Assembly: GCF_023073315.1 (NCBI RefSeq)
Contig: NZ_JADPJH010000011.1
Coordinates: 238,837 to 302,836, forward strand
Direction of reading: 5' to 3'
DNA from: Bradyrhizobium sp. 1
Lineage (GTDB): Bacteria; Pseudomonadota; Alphaproteobacteria; Rhizobiales; Xanthobacteraceae
DNA length: 64,000 nucleotides
Shown here: one piece after another, positions 32,305 to 40,368 of the stretch
Position numbering within the stretch: the stretch's first letter is position 1
Layout of the letters: the number at the start of each line of letters is the position of its first letter
Notes under the pieces: model-generated
The model's database searches: none
What the model was told of the DNA's origin: nothing
The model's input: only the letters and a program-made list of their open reading frames with translations
Made by a program: the position numbers and the translations under genes

Positions 32305-34491
32305 ATGAACAAGCACGTCTCTCCCAAGATGAACCGCCGCGCCTTCGTCGTCGGCACCGCCGCTGTCGGCGCCGGCCTTGCGATCGGCCTCGACCTTCCC
32401 TTCGGCGGCCCCGCAATGGTGCGCGCCGCCGACGGCTCGCCCGAGGTCAATGCCTGGGTCGTGGTGAAGCCCGATGACACCGTGGTGATCCGCATCGCGC
32501 GCTCCGAGATGGGCCAGGGCTCGCTCACCGGCCTCGCCCAGCTCGTCGCTGAGGAACTCGAATGCGACTGGTCGAAGGTCACGACCGAATATCCGACACC
32601 CGGCCAGAGTGTCGCCCGCAAGCGCGCCTGGGGCGATTTCTCGACCGGCGGCAGCCGCGGCATCCGCTCCTCGCAGGACTACGTCCGCAAGGGCGGCGCC
32701 ACCGCGCGCGTGATGCTGATCGAGGCCGCCGCCAACGAGTGGAAGGTGCCGGCCTCCGAATGCACCGTCGCCAAGGGCGTCATCACCCATAAGGCATCGG
32801 GCAAGACCACGACTTACGGCAAGGTCGCCGAGGCCGCGGCGAAGCTGACGCCGCCGGCCGACGTCAAGCTCAAGGACCCGAAGGACTGGACCATCGCGGG
32901 CAAGGGCTTGCTGCGGCTCGACACGGCCGAAAAGACCAATGGCAAGATGATCTACGGCATCGACGTCAAGCTGCCGGGCATGCTGAACGCCGCAATCAAG
33001 GATTGCCCGGTGTTCGGCGGCAAGCTGAAGAGCTATGACGAAGCCAAAATCACCGGCATGAAAGGCGTCAAGAAGGTCGTCAAGGTCGGCGATACCGCGG
33101 TCGCCGTCGTTGCCGACACCTGGTGGCACGCCAAGACCGCGCTTGAAGCGTTGCCGATCGTCTGGGACGAGGGCGAGAACGCAAAAGTCTCCAGCGAATC
33201 AATTGCGAAGTGGTTGGCTGAGGGCCTCGACGACGCGCAACCCGCCTATGTCGGGAACAAGAACGGCGACGTCAAAGCGGCGATTGCAGGTGCTGCGAAG
33301 AAGCTCGAAGCCGTCTACAACTACCCCTACCAGAACCACGCCACGATGGAGCCGATGAACGCCACCGCGCTCTACACGGCCGACAAATGCGAGGTCTGGT
33401 GCGGCACGCAGAACGGCGAAGCCGTCTTCGCGGCGGTGCTGGAGGCCTCCGGCCTGTCGGCGGAGAAGTGCGACATGTACAAGGTGATGCCCGGCGGCGG
33501 CTTCGGCCGGCGCGGCCAGACCGACTATGTCCGCCAGGCAGTTCTGATCGCCAAGGAGATGCCGGGCACGCCGGTCAAGCTGCTGTGGTCGCGCGAAGAG
33601 GACATGGCGCACGGCCGGTATCACCCGATCACCCAGTGCAAGATGACCGGCGCGTTCGATGCCAACAACAACCTGGTCGCATTGCATTACCGCCTGTCCG
33701 GGCAATCGATCCTGTTCTCGTTGCGCCCCGAAGCGCTGCAGAACGGCATGGATCCGGCGGCATTCCAGGGCGTCGCCCAATCCGGCGAGGCCGCGATCGG
33801 CTATTCGGTGCCCAACCTGCTGGTCGAGCATGCGATGCGCAATCCGCACGTTCCGCCGGGCTTCTGGCGCGGCGTCAACGTCAATCACAACGCGATCTAC
33901 ATGGAATGCTTCATGGACGAGCTCGCCCATGCTGCGGGCCAGGACCCGCTCGAGTTCCGCCGCAAGCTGATGGGCAATCATCCCAAGCATCTGGCGGTGC
34001 TCAATGCCGTGGCGGAGAAGATCGGCTGGGACAAGCCGGCGCCGCAAGGCATCTACCGCGGCATCGCGCAGGTCATGGGCTATGGCAGCTACGTCGCCGG
34101 CGCCGCCGAGATTTCGGTGACCGAAGGCAACAAGATCAAGGTGCATCGCATCGTCGCCTCCACTGACCCCGGCTACGTCGTCAATCCGGCGCAGGTGGAG
34201 CGGCAGATCGCGGGGTCCTTCGTCTATGGCCTCTCCGCGCTTTTCTACGGTGGCTGCACGGTCAAGGACGGCAAGATCGAGCAAACCAACTTCGACACCT
34301 TCAACTCGATGCGCATCAACGAGATGCCGAAGGTGGAATCGGTGATGGTGCCGAGCGGCGGATTCTGGGGCGGTGTCGGCGAGCCGACCATCGGCGTCGC
34401 AGCGCCGGCGGTGCTCAACGCCTATTTCGCGGCGACGGGAAAACGCATCCGCTCGGTGCCGCTGCGCGACCAGAACATCACCTTCGCGTAA
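32305..34491 (+). CDS. Large molybdopterin subunit, IorB-type, Tat-exported
   Basis: A 728-aa xanthine-dehydrogenase-family Mo subunit. The N-terminus NRRAFVVGTAAVGAGLAIGL is a twin-arginine signal, so the mature enzyme is periplasmic. Signature segments include SEMGQGSLTGLAQLVAEEL, NHATMEPMNATALY, PGGGFGRRGQTDYVRQAV and GFWRGVNVNHNAIYMECFMDELA, with GEPTIGVAAPAVLNA near the end; the last has the conserved Glu that acts as base. This fusion form, with both Mo domains in one chain and a duplicated first part, is the IorB type that oxidises N-heterocycles or aldehydes. Substrate not known. A terminator follows, separating it from the sox genes. Confidence 0.9.
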   Translation: MNKHVSPKMNRRAFVVGTAAVGAGLAIGLDLPFGGPAMVRAADGSPEVNAWVVVKPDDTVVIRIARSEMGQGSLTGLAQLVAEELECDWSKVTTEYPTPGQSVARKRAWGDFSTGGSRGIRSSQDYVRKGGATARVMLIEAAANEWKVPASECTVAKGVITHKASGKTTTYGKVAEAAAKLTPPADVKLKDPKDWTIAGKGLLRLDTAEKTNGKMIYGIDVKLPGMLNAAIKDCPVFGGKLKSYDEAKITGMKGVKKVVKVGDTAVAVVADTWWHAKTALEALPIVWDEGENAKVSSESIAKWLAEGLDDAQPAYVGNKNGDVKAAIAGAAKKLEAVYNYPYQNHATMEPMNATALYTADKCEVWCGTQNGEAVFAAVLEASGLSAEKCDMYKVMPGGGFGRRGQTDYVRQAVLIAKEMPGTPVKLLWSREEDMAHGRYHPITQCKMTGAFDANNNLVALHYRLSGQSILFSLRPEALQNGMDPAAFQGVAQSGEAAIGYSVPNLLVEHAMRNPHVPPGFWRGVNVNHNAIYMECFMDELAHAAGQDPLEFRRKLMGNHPKHLAVLNAVAEKIGWDKPAPQGIYRGIAQVMGYGSYVAGAAEISVTEGNKIKVHRIVASTDPGYVVNPAQVERQIAGSFVYGLSALFYGGCTVKDGKIEQTNFDTFNSMRINEMPKVESVMVPSGGFWGGVGEPTIGVAAPAVLNAYFAATGKRIRSVPLRDQNITFA

Positions 34492-34499
34492 AAGACGCG

Positions 34500-34532
34500 C
34501 TGCGGCGGCCACAACGGCCGCCGCAGTATTTT
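34500..34532 (+). terminator. Rho-independent terminator after the IorB-type gene
   Basis: CTGCGGCGGCC (34500-34510) pairs perfectly with GGCCGCCGCAG (34516-34526) around ACAAC, followed by TATTTT. It should stop or reduce transcription from the molybdenum hydroxylase genes into soxF. Confidence 0.8.
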
Positions 34533-34538
34533 GCCTGG

Positions 34539-35822
34539 ATGATCCCGATGACCACGCGCCCGGTGACACGGCGGAATGCCGTACTCGGCATCACCGCGGC
34601 AGCCGCAGTGCTGGCGCGACCATCGATCCTGCGCGCGCAATCCACAGCGCGTGTCGTCGTGGTCGGCGGCGGTTTCGGCGGCGCGACGTGCGCCCGCGCG
34701 CTGAAGCGTGCGCAGGCCGACTTGCAAGTCATCCTGATCGAACCCAATGCGGTCTTCACCTCCTGCCCTTTCAGCAACGAGGTCATCGCTGGCCTGCGCG
34801 ACATCGAAGTTCAGCAATTCGGCTACGACGGGCTCGCCGCCGGGGGCGTCACCGTCATCGGCCAGGCCGTGACCACAATCGAGCCGCAGCGGCGCAGCGT
34901 CATGACGACTGAGGGCGTCGCGCTGCCCTATGACCGCCTCGTACTCTCGCCCGGCATCGATTTCCACTTCGAAGCCCTGCCCGGCTATGACGAGGCCGCG
35001 TCGGACAAAATGCCGCACGCCTGGAAGGCCGGCACGCAAACGCTGTTGCTGCGCAAGCAGTTGGAAGCAATGGCGGACGGCGGTGTCGTCGCGATCGCAA
35101 TCCCCGCCAATCCCTCGCGCTGTCCGCCGGCGCCTTATGAGCGCGCCAGCCTGATCGCGCATTATTTGAAGACGAGGAAGCCGCGCTCGAAGGTGCTGAT
35201 CCTTGATGCCAAAGACAGTTTCTCCCAACAGCGGCTGTTCGAGAGAGCGTGGAAGGAGCTCTACGGCGACATGATCGAGCGCGTGGCGCTGTCGCAAGGC
35301 GGCCGCGTGACGTCTGTGGATGCTTCGACCGGCACCATCATCACCGAGTTCGGCAACTACACCCCAGATGTCGCCAACGTCATCCCGGCGCAGCGCGCCG
35401 GGCACATTGCCGAGATCGCGGGCGCGACTGATGCGACCGGCTGGTGCCCGATCGATCCTGTGACGTTCGAGTCGAAACTGACGCCCAACATTCATGTCAT
35501 CGGCGATGCCTGTCTCGGCGGCGGCATCCCCAAATCGGCCTCCGCCGCAGGCGCGCAAGGTAAGGCCTGCGCGAGCGCGATCGTCAACCTGATCGCAGGC
35601 CGTGCGCCGGAGACGCCGCGCCTGACCGGAATCTGCTACAACACCGTCGCGCCGGGTTACGGCTTCTCGCTCGCCGGCAATTACCAGCCCAGGGGCGACA
35701 TCTTCGCCGAAGTCGAGGGCGGCGCGACCAGCCCGGTCGATGCCCCGCGCGAGCTGCGCGCCCGCGAGGCGGCTGAGGCCGAGCGCTGGTTTCAAACCAT
35801 CACGGCGGACACCTTTGGCTAG
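34539..35822 (+). CDS. soxF: Flavoprotein SoxF/FccB, sulfide dehydrogenase type
   Basis: A 427-aa Tat-exported flavoprotein (RRNAVLGITAAAAVLARPSI signal) similar to the flavoprotein of flavocytochrome c sulfide dehydrogenase. It has the FAD-binding VVVVGGGFGGATCARALKRA, the redox Cys in FTSCPFSNEVIAGL, and GWCPIDPVTFES and NIHVIGDACLGGGIPKSASAA near the second flavin and Cys region. It oxidises sulfide or reactivates Sox components, passing electrons to a cytochrome. It starts the sox cluster, 47 bases after the IorB-type gene and beyond a terminator. Start ATG 34539 or 34548 (the latter behind GGAT). Confidence 0.88.
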   Translation: MIPMTTRPVTRRNAVLGITAAAAVLARPSILRAQSTARVVVVGGGFGGATCARALKRAQADLQVILIEPNAVFTSCPFSNEVIAGLRDIEVQQFGYDGLAAGGVTVIGQAVTTIEPQRRSVMTTEGVALPYDRLVLSPGIDFHFEALPGYDEAASDKMPHAWKAGTQTLLLRKQLEAMADGGVVAIAIPANPSRCPPAPYERASLIAHYLKTRKPRSKVLILDAKDSFSQQRLFERAWKELYGDMIERVALSQGGRVTSVDASTGTIITEFGNYTPDVANVIPAQRAGHIAEIAGATDATGWCPIDPVTFESKLTPNIHVIGDACLGGGIPKSASAAGAQGKACASAIVNLIAGRAPETPRLTGICYNTVAPGYGFSLAGNYQPRGDIFAEVEGGATSPVDAPRELRAREAAEAERWFQTITADTFG

Positions 35823-35825
35823 GAC

Positions 35826-36458
35826 ATGATGAGACCAAGCCGTCGCCACGAACGCGGTGCGCTCCCTCCCCCGCCTGCGGGGGAGGGTTGGGAAGAGGGT
35901 GTCTCCACGCGCGAGAACCCCCAAGAGGAAAGAACCCTCACCCGCGCCTTCGGCGCGACCTCCCCCGCAAGCGGGAGATGCAAGAGGAGTTCGCGGCGAC
36001 CGCAATCAGCCCATCCAATAGCTGCGATTGCGGCGCTCGTCATAATGAGCCTCGCCATCTCCTCGCCTGCTACGGCAGACGAGCTCGTGCCTTACAAGAT
36101 CATCGGTGACACCATCCCGCAGTCCCTCACGGGTACGCCGGGCGATCCCGCGCGTGGACGCGCGCTGGTGTTGGCGCGCACCACGACCTGCATCCTCTGC
36201 CATTCCGGTCCGTTCCCGGAAGTACGGTTCCAGGGTGACCTCGCGCCCGATCTCAAAGGTACCGGGAACTGGTGGTCGGCGGGCCAGCTGCGGCTGCGGC
36301 TGGTCGATGCGTCGCGCTTCAACCCGCAGACCATCATGCCGTCCTATTATCGCAATAACGGACTCGTCCGGGTCGGGCGCAATTTCGCGAGCAAGCCGAT
36401 ATTATCCGCCACGGAGATCGAGGACATCGTCGCCTATCTTGCAACGCTTCAGAACTAG
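35826..36458 (+). CDS. soxX: Sulfur-oxidation cytochrome c SoxX, with a repeat-derived N-terminus
   Basis: SoxX pairs with SoxA to attach thiosulfate to SoxY. The mature part (from about ADELVPYKIIGD) contains the haem motif TTTCILCHSG (residues about 122-126 in the long reading) and the axial Met in TIMPSYYRNNGL, as in other SoxX. The hydrophobic signal core is IAAIAALVIMSLAIS. No canonical start lies between that core and the ATG 35826: the only in-frame later ATG, 36045, would cut the signal. So the gene appears to start at ATG 35826 or 35829 and to read through a palindromic repeat (35861-35980), which adds about 40 residues to the n-region of the signal. Confidence 0.85.
   Translation: MMRPSRRHERGALPPPPAGEGWEEGVSTRENPQEERTLTRAFGATSPASGRCKRSSRRPQSAHPIAAIAALVIMSLAISSPATADELVPYKIIGDTIPQSLTGTPGDPARGRALVLARTTTCILCHSGPFPEVRFQGDLAPDLKGTGNWWSAGQLRLRLVDASRFNPQTIMPSYYRNNGLVRVGRNFASKPILSATEIEDIVAYLATLQN
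35861..35980. repeat. Composite palindromic repeat, copy 3, inside the soxX reading frame
   Basis: Left hairpin CTCCCTCCCCC...GGGGGAGGG, right part ACCCTCACCCGCGCCTTCGGCGCG then CTCCCCCGCAAGCGGGAG. Same architecture as copies 1, 2 and 4. With the boundaries I see, it is 120 bases, a multiple of three, and open throughout in the soxX frame. Confidence 0.75.
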
Positions 36459-36466
36459 GACTGTTC

Positions 36467-36934
36467 ATGCCGACCACACGACGACAATTCCTAAGCCTGG
36501 CCGGAGGCGTCACGATCGCCGGGACGATCCCGATCGTGACGGTGCGGACGCTTCAAGCGACGCCGGCGATGCTCAACACCGCGATCCGCAACATCGTCGG
36601 CGAAGCGCAGATTCGCACCGGCAAGGTCAAGCTCGACATTCCGCCGCTGGTCGAGAACGGCAACACGGTGCCGATGACGGTGAGCGTCGCAAGCCCGATG
36701 ACGGCGAACGACTACGTCAAGAGCATCCACGTCTTCAACGAGAAGAACCCGCAGCCGAACATCGGCAATTTCTATCTCACTGCATCCTCCGGCCGCGCCC
36801 AGGTCTCGACAAGGGTCCGGCTCGCCGATACCCAGAAAGTGGTCGCGGTCGCGCGTCTTTCCGATGATACGTTCTGGCAGGTCACCGCCGAAATCGTCGT
36901 GACGCTCGCGGCCTGCACCGAGGAGATGAACTGA
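36467..36934 (+). CDS. soxY: Sulfur-carrier protein SoxY, variant without GGCGG tail
   Basis: SoxY carries thiosulfate-derived intermediates on a C-terminal Cys. The 155-aa product has a Tat-type signal (TTRRQFLSLAGGVTIAGTIPIV) and a SoxY-like Ig-fold (LDIPPLVENGNTVPMTVSV, HVFNEKNPQPNIGNFYLTASSGRA). Canonical SoxY ends in GGCGG as a flexible swinging arm; this one ends TLAACTEEMN. It has the Cys (third residue from the usual position) but not the Gly-rich arm. It sits 8 bases after soxX and overlaps soxZ by one base, so expression is clearly coupled. Function as the Sox carrier is likely but not certain. Confidence 0.85.
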   Translation: MPTTRRQFLSLAGGVTIAGTIPIVTVRTLQATPAMLNTAIRNIVGEAQIRTGKVKLDIPPLVENGNTVPMTVSVASPMTANDYVKSIHVFNEKNPQPNIGNFYLTASSGRAQVSTRVRLADTQKVVAVARLSDDTFWQVTAEIVVTLAACTEEMN

Positions 36935-37251
36935 TGGCTGCGCTGATCAACGTTCCGGCCAAGGCCAGGCGCGGCGACATCATCGAGATCCGCACGCTGA
37001 CCTCGCACATTATGGAAACCGGCTTCCGCCACACCGCCGACGGCGCGCTGGTGCCGCGCGACATCATCACGAGCTTTACGTGCCGCTACAACGGCGCCGA
37101 GATCTTTCGTGCCGATCTGTTTCCGGCGATTGCCGCGAATCCCTACCTTTCGTTCTTCACCGTCGCAAAGGAGAGCGGCAAGTTCGAGTTCGCGTGGATT
37201 GGCGACAACGGCTATACGTCCACCGCCTCGGCGCCGATCACGGTCGAATGA
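36934..37251 (+). CDS. soxZ: Sulfur-carrier partner SoxZ
   Basis: A 105-aa Ig-fold protein, SoxZ, that forms the heterodimer with SoxY. It shows ARRGDIIEIRTLTSHIMETG and TCRYNGAEIFRADLFPAIAANPYLSFF, close to the family norm in length and phrase order. No signal peptide, as is usual: it is exported together with SoxY through Tat. The ATG shares its first base with the last base of the soxY stop; its own stop overlaps the soxA start by four bases. Confidence 0.93.
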   Translation: MAALINVPAKARRGDIIEIRTLTSHIMETGFRHTADGALVPRDIITSFTCRYNGAEIFRADLFPAIAANPYLSFFTVAKESGKFEFAWIGDNGYTSTASAPITVE

Positions 37252-38027
37252 GTTTTTGGCGCGCGATAGCGGTGGGAGCGCTTGTCGCCGCGGCCCCTGC
37301 GCTGCTCGCCGGTGAAATCCCGTCCGATGCGCGCCGGTCCGGCTACGCCTTCATGGGGCCGGACACCCGCGCCATGCAGGATGACGACACCGCCAATCCG
37401 GGCATGCTGTTCGTGCTCGACGGCGAGGCGCTCTGGACGAAGAAAACAGGCAGCGCCGAAAAAGCCTGCGCGGATTGCCACGGCGATGCGCGCAGCAGCA
37501 TGAAAGGCGTCGCGGCGCGCTATCCCGCCTTCGACAAGGCGCTGGCGCGCCCTTTCACGCTCGACCAGCGCATCAATCTCTGCCGCGCCAACCATCAGCG
37601 GGCAGCCCCGCTCCCTTATGAGAGCCGTGACCTGCTGGCACTGTCCGCCTTCGTCGCCCACCAGTCGCGCGGCGTCGCGATCACCGCTGGCGACGATCCG
37701 GAGCTGAAGCCGTTCGTTGCGCAGGGCCGCGACCTCTTCATGCAGCGCGAAGGCCAGCTCAACCTCGCCTGCACCAACTGCCATGACGACAACTTTGACA
37801 AGCGTCTTGCCGGCGCGCCGATCACGCAAGCGCAGCCGACCGGCTATCCGCTGTATCGGCTGGAATGGCAGACGTTGGGATCGCTGGAGCGGCGCTTGCG
37901 CAGCTGCATGAGTGGCGTTCGCGCCCAGGCCTATGATTACGGCGCGCCGGAGCTGGTCGCGCTCGAGCTCTATCTGATGTCGCGGGCGCGCGGGCTGCCG
38001 ATGGAAACACCGGCGGTTCGGCCCTGA
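37248..38027 (+). CDS. soxA: Sulfur-oxidation cytochrome SoxA, di-haem
   Basis: SoxA forms the SoxAX complex that links thiosulfate to SoxY. The 259-aa product has a Sec signal (AVGALVAAAPALLAG), two c-type haem motifs (ACADCHGD, Cys74-His78, and ACTNCHDD, Cys175-His179) and the conserved Cys220 (RLRSCMSGV) whose persulfide is the active-site haem ligand. The ATG overlaps the soxZ stop (ATGA). It ends the visible sox run; no soxB or soxCD follows. Confidence 0.93.
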   Translation: MSFWRAIAVGALVAAAPALLAGEIPSDARRSGYAFMGPDTRAMQDDDTANPGMLFVLDGEALWTKKTGSAEKACADCHGDARSSMKGVAARYPAFDKALARPFTLDQRINLCRANHQRAAPLPYESRDLLALSAFVAHQSRGVAITAGDDPELKPFVAQGRDLFMQREGQLNLACTNCHDDNFDKRLAGAPITQAQPTGYPLYRLEWQTLGSLERRLRSCMSGVRAQAYDYGAPELVALELYLMSRARGLPMETPAVRP

Positions 38028-38110
38028 TCGGCGTGAATTAGGACTAGGCAGACGCGGCGCGGTCGCTAGTATCCGCCCCCAAAGACGATGAGTCACAGGG
38101 AGGACTAGAA

Positions 38111-39433
38111 GTGGTCGACTACAGAATCTCGCGCCGTACACTTTTGACCGGGACCGCAGCGGCTGGCGCGCTCAGCCTGACGGGACTACCGGCGCGCGCC
38201 GAGGTCAACTGGAAGAAATATGCCGGGACCAAGCTGGAGGTGATCCTCGCCAAGGGTCCGCGCGGCGACAATCTGCAAAAGAATCTCAAGGAATTCACCG
38301 ACCTCACCGGCATCCAGGTCGAGGCGGAGCAAATCCCCGAGCAGCAGCAGCGCCAGAAGGTCGTGATCGAGTTCACCTCTGGCCGGCCGAGCTTCGACGT
38401 CGTCCACCTCAGCTATCACGTGCAGAAGCGGCAGTTCGAGAAGGCCGGCTGGCTCGCCGACCTGACGCCCTACATGAAGGACCCCAATCTGACCGCGCCC
38501 GATCTCGTCGAAAGCGATTTCTCGGCCGCCGGCCTGCAATACGCCAAGAACGACAAGGGCCAGATGCTGTCGCTGCCTTGGTCGGTCGACTATTTCATCC
38601 TTTATTACAACAAGGAACTGTTCGAGAAGAAGGGCGTCGCCGTCCCGAAAACCCTCGACGAGATGCTCGCGGCGGCCGAGAAGCTCACCGATCCCAAGGA
38701 AGGCATTTACGGCTTCGTCGGACGGGGCTTGCGCAATGCCAACATGGCGATGTGGAGCAACTTCTTCCTCGATTATGGCGGCGAATTCCTCGATGCCAAG
38801 GGCAACATCCTGACCGATGGTCCGGAAGCCATTGCCGCGACCAAGCTGTATCAGACGCTGCTGACGAAGGCCGCCCCTCCCGGCGTCGCCGGCTTCAACT
38901 GGATGGAGTCGATGGCCTCGTTCACGCAAGGGCGGTCCGCGATGTGGATCGACGGCGTCGGCTGGGCGCCGCCGCTGGAGGATCCGGCTGCCTCGCGCAT
39001 CGTCGGCAAGGTCGGCTACACCGTCGTGCCCGCCGGGCCCAAGGGACAATATTCCTCGACCTATGGTGACGGCATCGGCGTTGCCGCCGCGAGCAAGAAC
39101 AAGGAAGCGGCCTACCTGCTCTGCCAGTGGGCGGTCTCGAAGCAGCAGGGCGCGCGGCTGCTCCAGGCCGGCGGCGGTGTGCCGTTCCGCAACTCGATCC
39201 TTGGCGACCCCGAGGTCCAGAAGGGCGTAAAGACCAAGGAGTGGCTGCAGTCGGTGATCGAGTCCGGCAAGATCAGCAAGCTTGGCCTTCCCGTCGTGAT
39301 CCCGGTCGCCGAATTCCGCGACATCGTCGGCGCGGCGCTCACCGCCACGCTATCAGGCGCCGATCCCGCAGCCGAGCTGAAGAAGGCGAACGACCAGTAC
39401 CGGCCGATCCTGGAGCGTAGCGAAAAGACGTGA
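38111..39433 (+). CDS. ABC importer solute-binding protein, sugar type
   Basis: A 440-aa periplasmic receptor with a Tat/Sec-like signal (RRTLLTGTAAAGALSLTGL, cleavage after ARA). The two-lobe fold has phrases of family 1 solute-binding proteins: FDVVHLSYHVQKRQFEKAG, LSLPWSVDYFILYYNKELF, FTQGRSAMWIDGVGW and STYGDGIGVAAASKNK. Likely binds a sugar, polyol or sugar acid; sequence does not tell which. GTG start follows GGGAGGA. It overlaps the next permease by 4 bases. Confidence 0.88.
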   Translation: MVDYRISRRTLLTGTAAAGALSLTGLPARAEVNWKKYAGTKLEVILAKGPRGDNLQKNLKEFTDLTGIQVEAEQIPEQQQRQKVVIEFTSGRPSFDVVHLSYHVQKRQFEKAGWLADLTPYMKDPNLTAPDLVESDFSAAGLQYAKNDKGQMLSLPWSVDYFILYYNKELFEKKGVAVPKTLDEMLAAAEKLTDPKEGIYGFVGRGLRNANMAMWSNFFLDYGGEFLDAKGNILTDGPEAIAATKLYQTLLTKAAPPGVAGFNWMESMASFTQGRSAMWIDGVGWAPPLEDPAASRIVGKVGYTVVPAGPKGQYSSTYGDGIGVAAASKNKEAAYLLCQWAVSKQQGARLLQAGGGVPFRNSILGDPEVQKGVKTKEWLQSVIESGKISKLGLPVVIPVAEFRDIVGAALTATLSGADPAAELKKANDQYRPILERSEKT

Positions 39434-40368
39434 GTGCGTTGAGAAAATCGACTCCGGCCGCGGCACAGTCCGATGCCGCGCCGGAGAAGGAATTGCGGCC
39501 GCCGTCCTACTGGCCGTTCGTGGTGCCGGCGCTGGTCGTCGTGCTCGCGATCATCATCTTCCCCTGGGTTTTCACCATCTGGATGAGCCTGAACGAGTGG
39601 AAGGTCGGCTCATCGACCACCTTCGTCGGGTTCTCCAACTATCTCAGGCTGACCAGCGATCCGCGCTTCCTCGAGTCTGTGGTCCACACCATCGCCTACA
39701 CCGCGCTTTCGGTGCTGCTGCCGCTGGTGTTCGGCACGTTCGCGGCCGTGGTGTTCCACCAGAAATTCGCCGGCCGCGGTTTTCTGCGCGGTGTCTTCAT
39801 CATGCCCATGATGGCGACACCCGTCGCGATCGCGCTGGTCTGGACCATGATGTTCCACCCGCAGCTCGGCGTGCTGAATTATTTTCTGTCGCTGGTCGGA
39901 ATCCCCCCGCAGCTCTGGGTGTTTCATCCCGCCACCGTCATTCCCTCGCTGGTGCTGGTCGAGACGTGGCAATGGACGCCACTGGTCATGTTGATCGTGC
40001 TCGGTGGCCTCGCCGCCATCCCGGCCGAACCCTATGAGAGCGCGCAGATCGACGGCGCCAATCTCTGGCAGGTGTTCCGCTTCATCACGCTGCCGCTGAT
40101 CATGCCGTTCCTGTTCATCGCCGGCATGATCCGCATGATCGACGCCGTAAAGAGCTTTGACATCATCTTCGCGATCACGCAGGGCGGACCGGGCTCGGCG
40201 TCGGAGACGATCAACATCTACCTCTACAGCGTCGCCTTCACCTATTACGACCTCGGCTACGGCTCGGCGATCGCGGTGGTGTTCTTCCTCCTCATCGTCG
40301 CCCTCGCAGCTGTGATGCTCTACGCCCGCCAGCGCATGGTGTGGACAGAAATCGCGAGCGACGCATGA
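39430..40368 (+). CDS. ABC importer permease, MalF/UgpA type
   Basis: A 312-aa inner-membrane subunit with about six helices. The cytoplasmic EAA-type loop reads LAAIPAEPYESAQIDGANLWQVFRFITLPLI, which contacts the ATPase. It forms the heterodimeric channel with the next gene product and is cotranscribed, its GTG overlapping the stop of the binding protein (GTGA). Confidence 0.9.
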   Translation: MSALRKSTPAAAQSDAAPEKELRPPSYWPFVVPALVVVLAIIIFPWVFTIWMSLNEWKVGSSTTFVGFSNYLRLTSDPRFLESVVHTIAYTALSVLLPLVFGTFAAVVFHQKFAGRGFLRGVFIMPMMATPVAIALVWTMMFHPQLGVLNYFLSLVGIPPQLWVFHPATVIPSLVLVETWQWTPLVMLIVLGGLAAIPAEPYESAQIDGANLWQVFRFITLPLIMPFLFIAGMIRMIDAVKSFDIIFAITQGGPGSASETINIYLYSVAFTYYDLGYGSAIAVVFFLLIVALAAVMLYARQRMVWTEIASDA

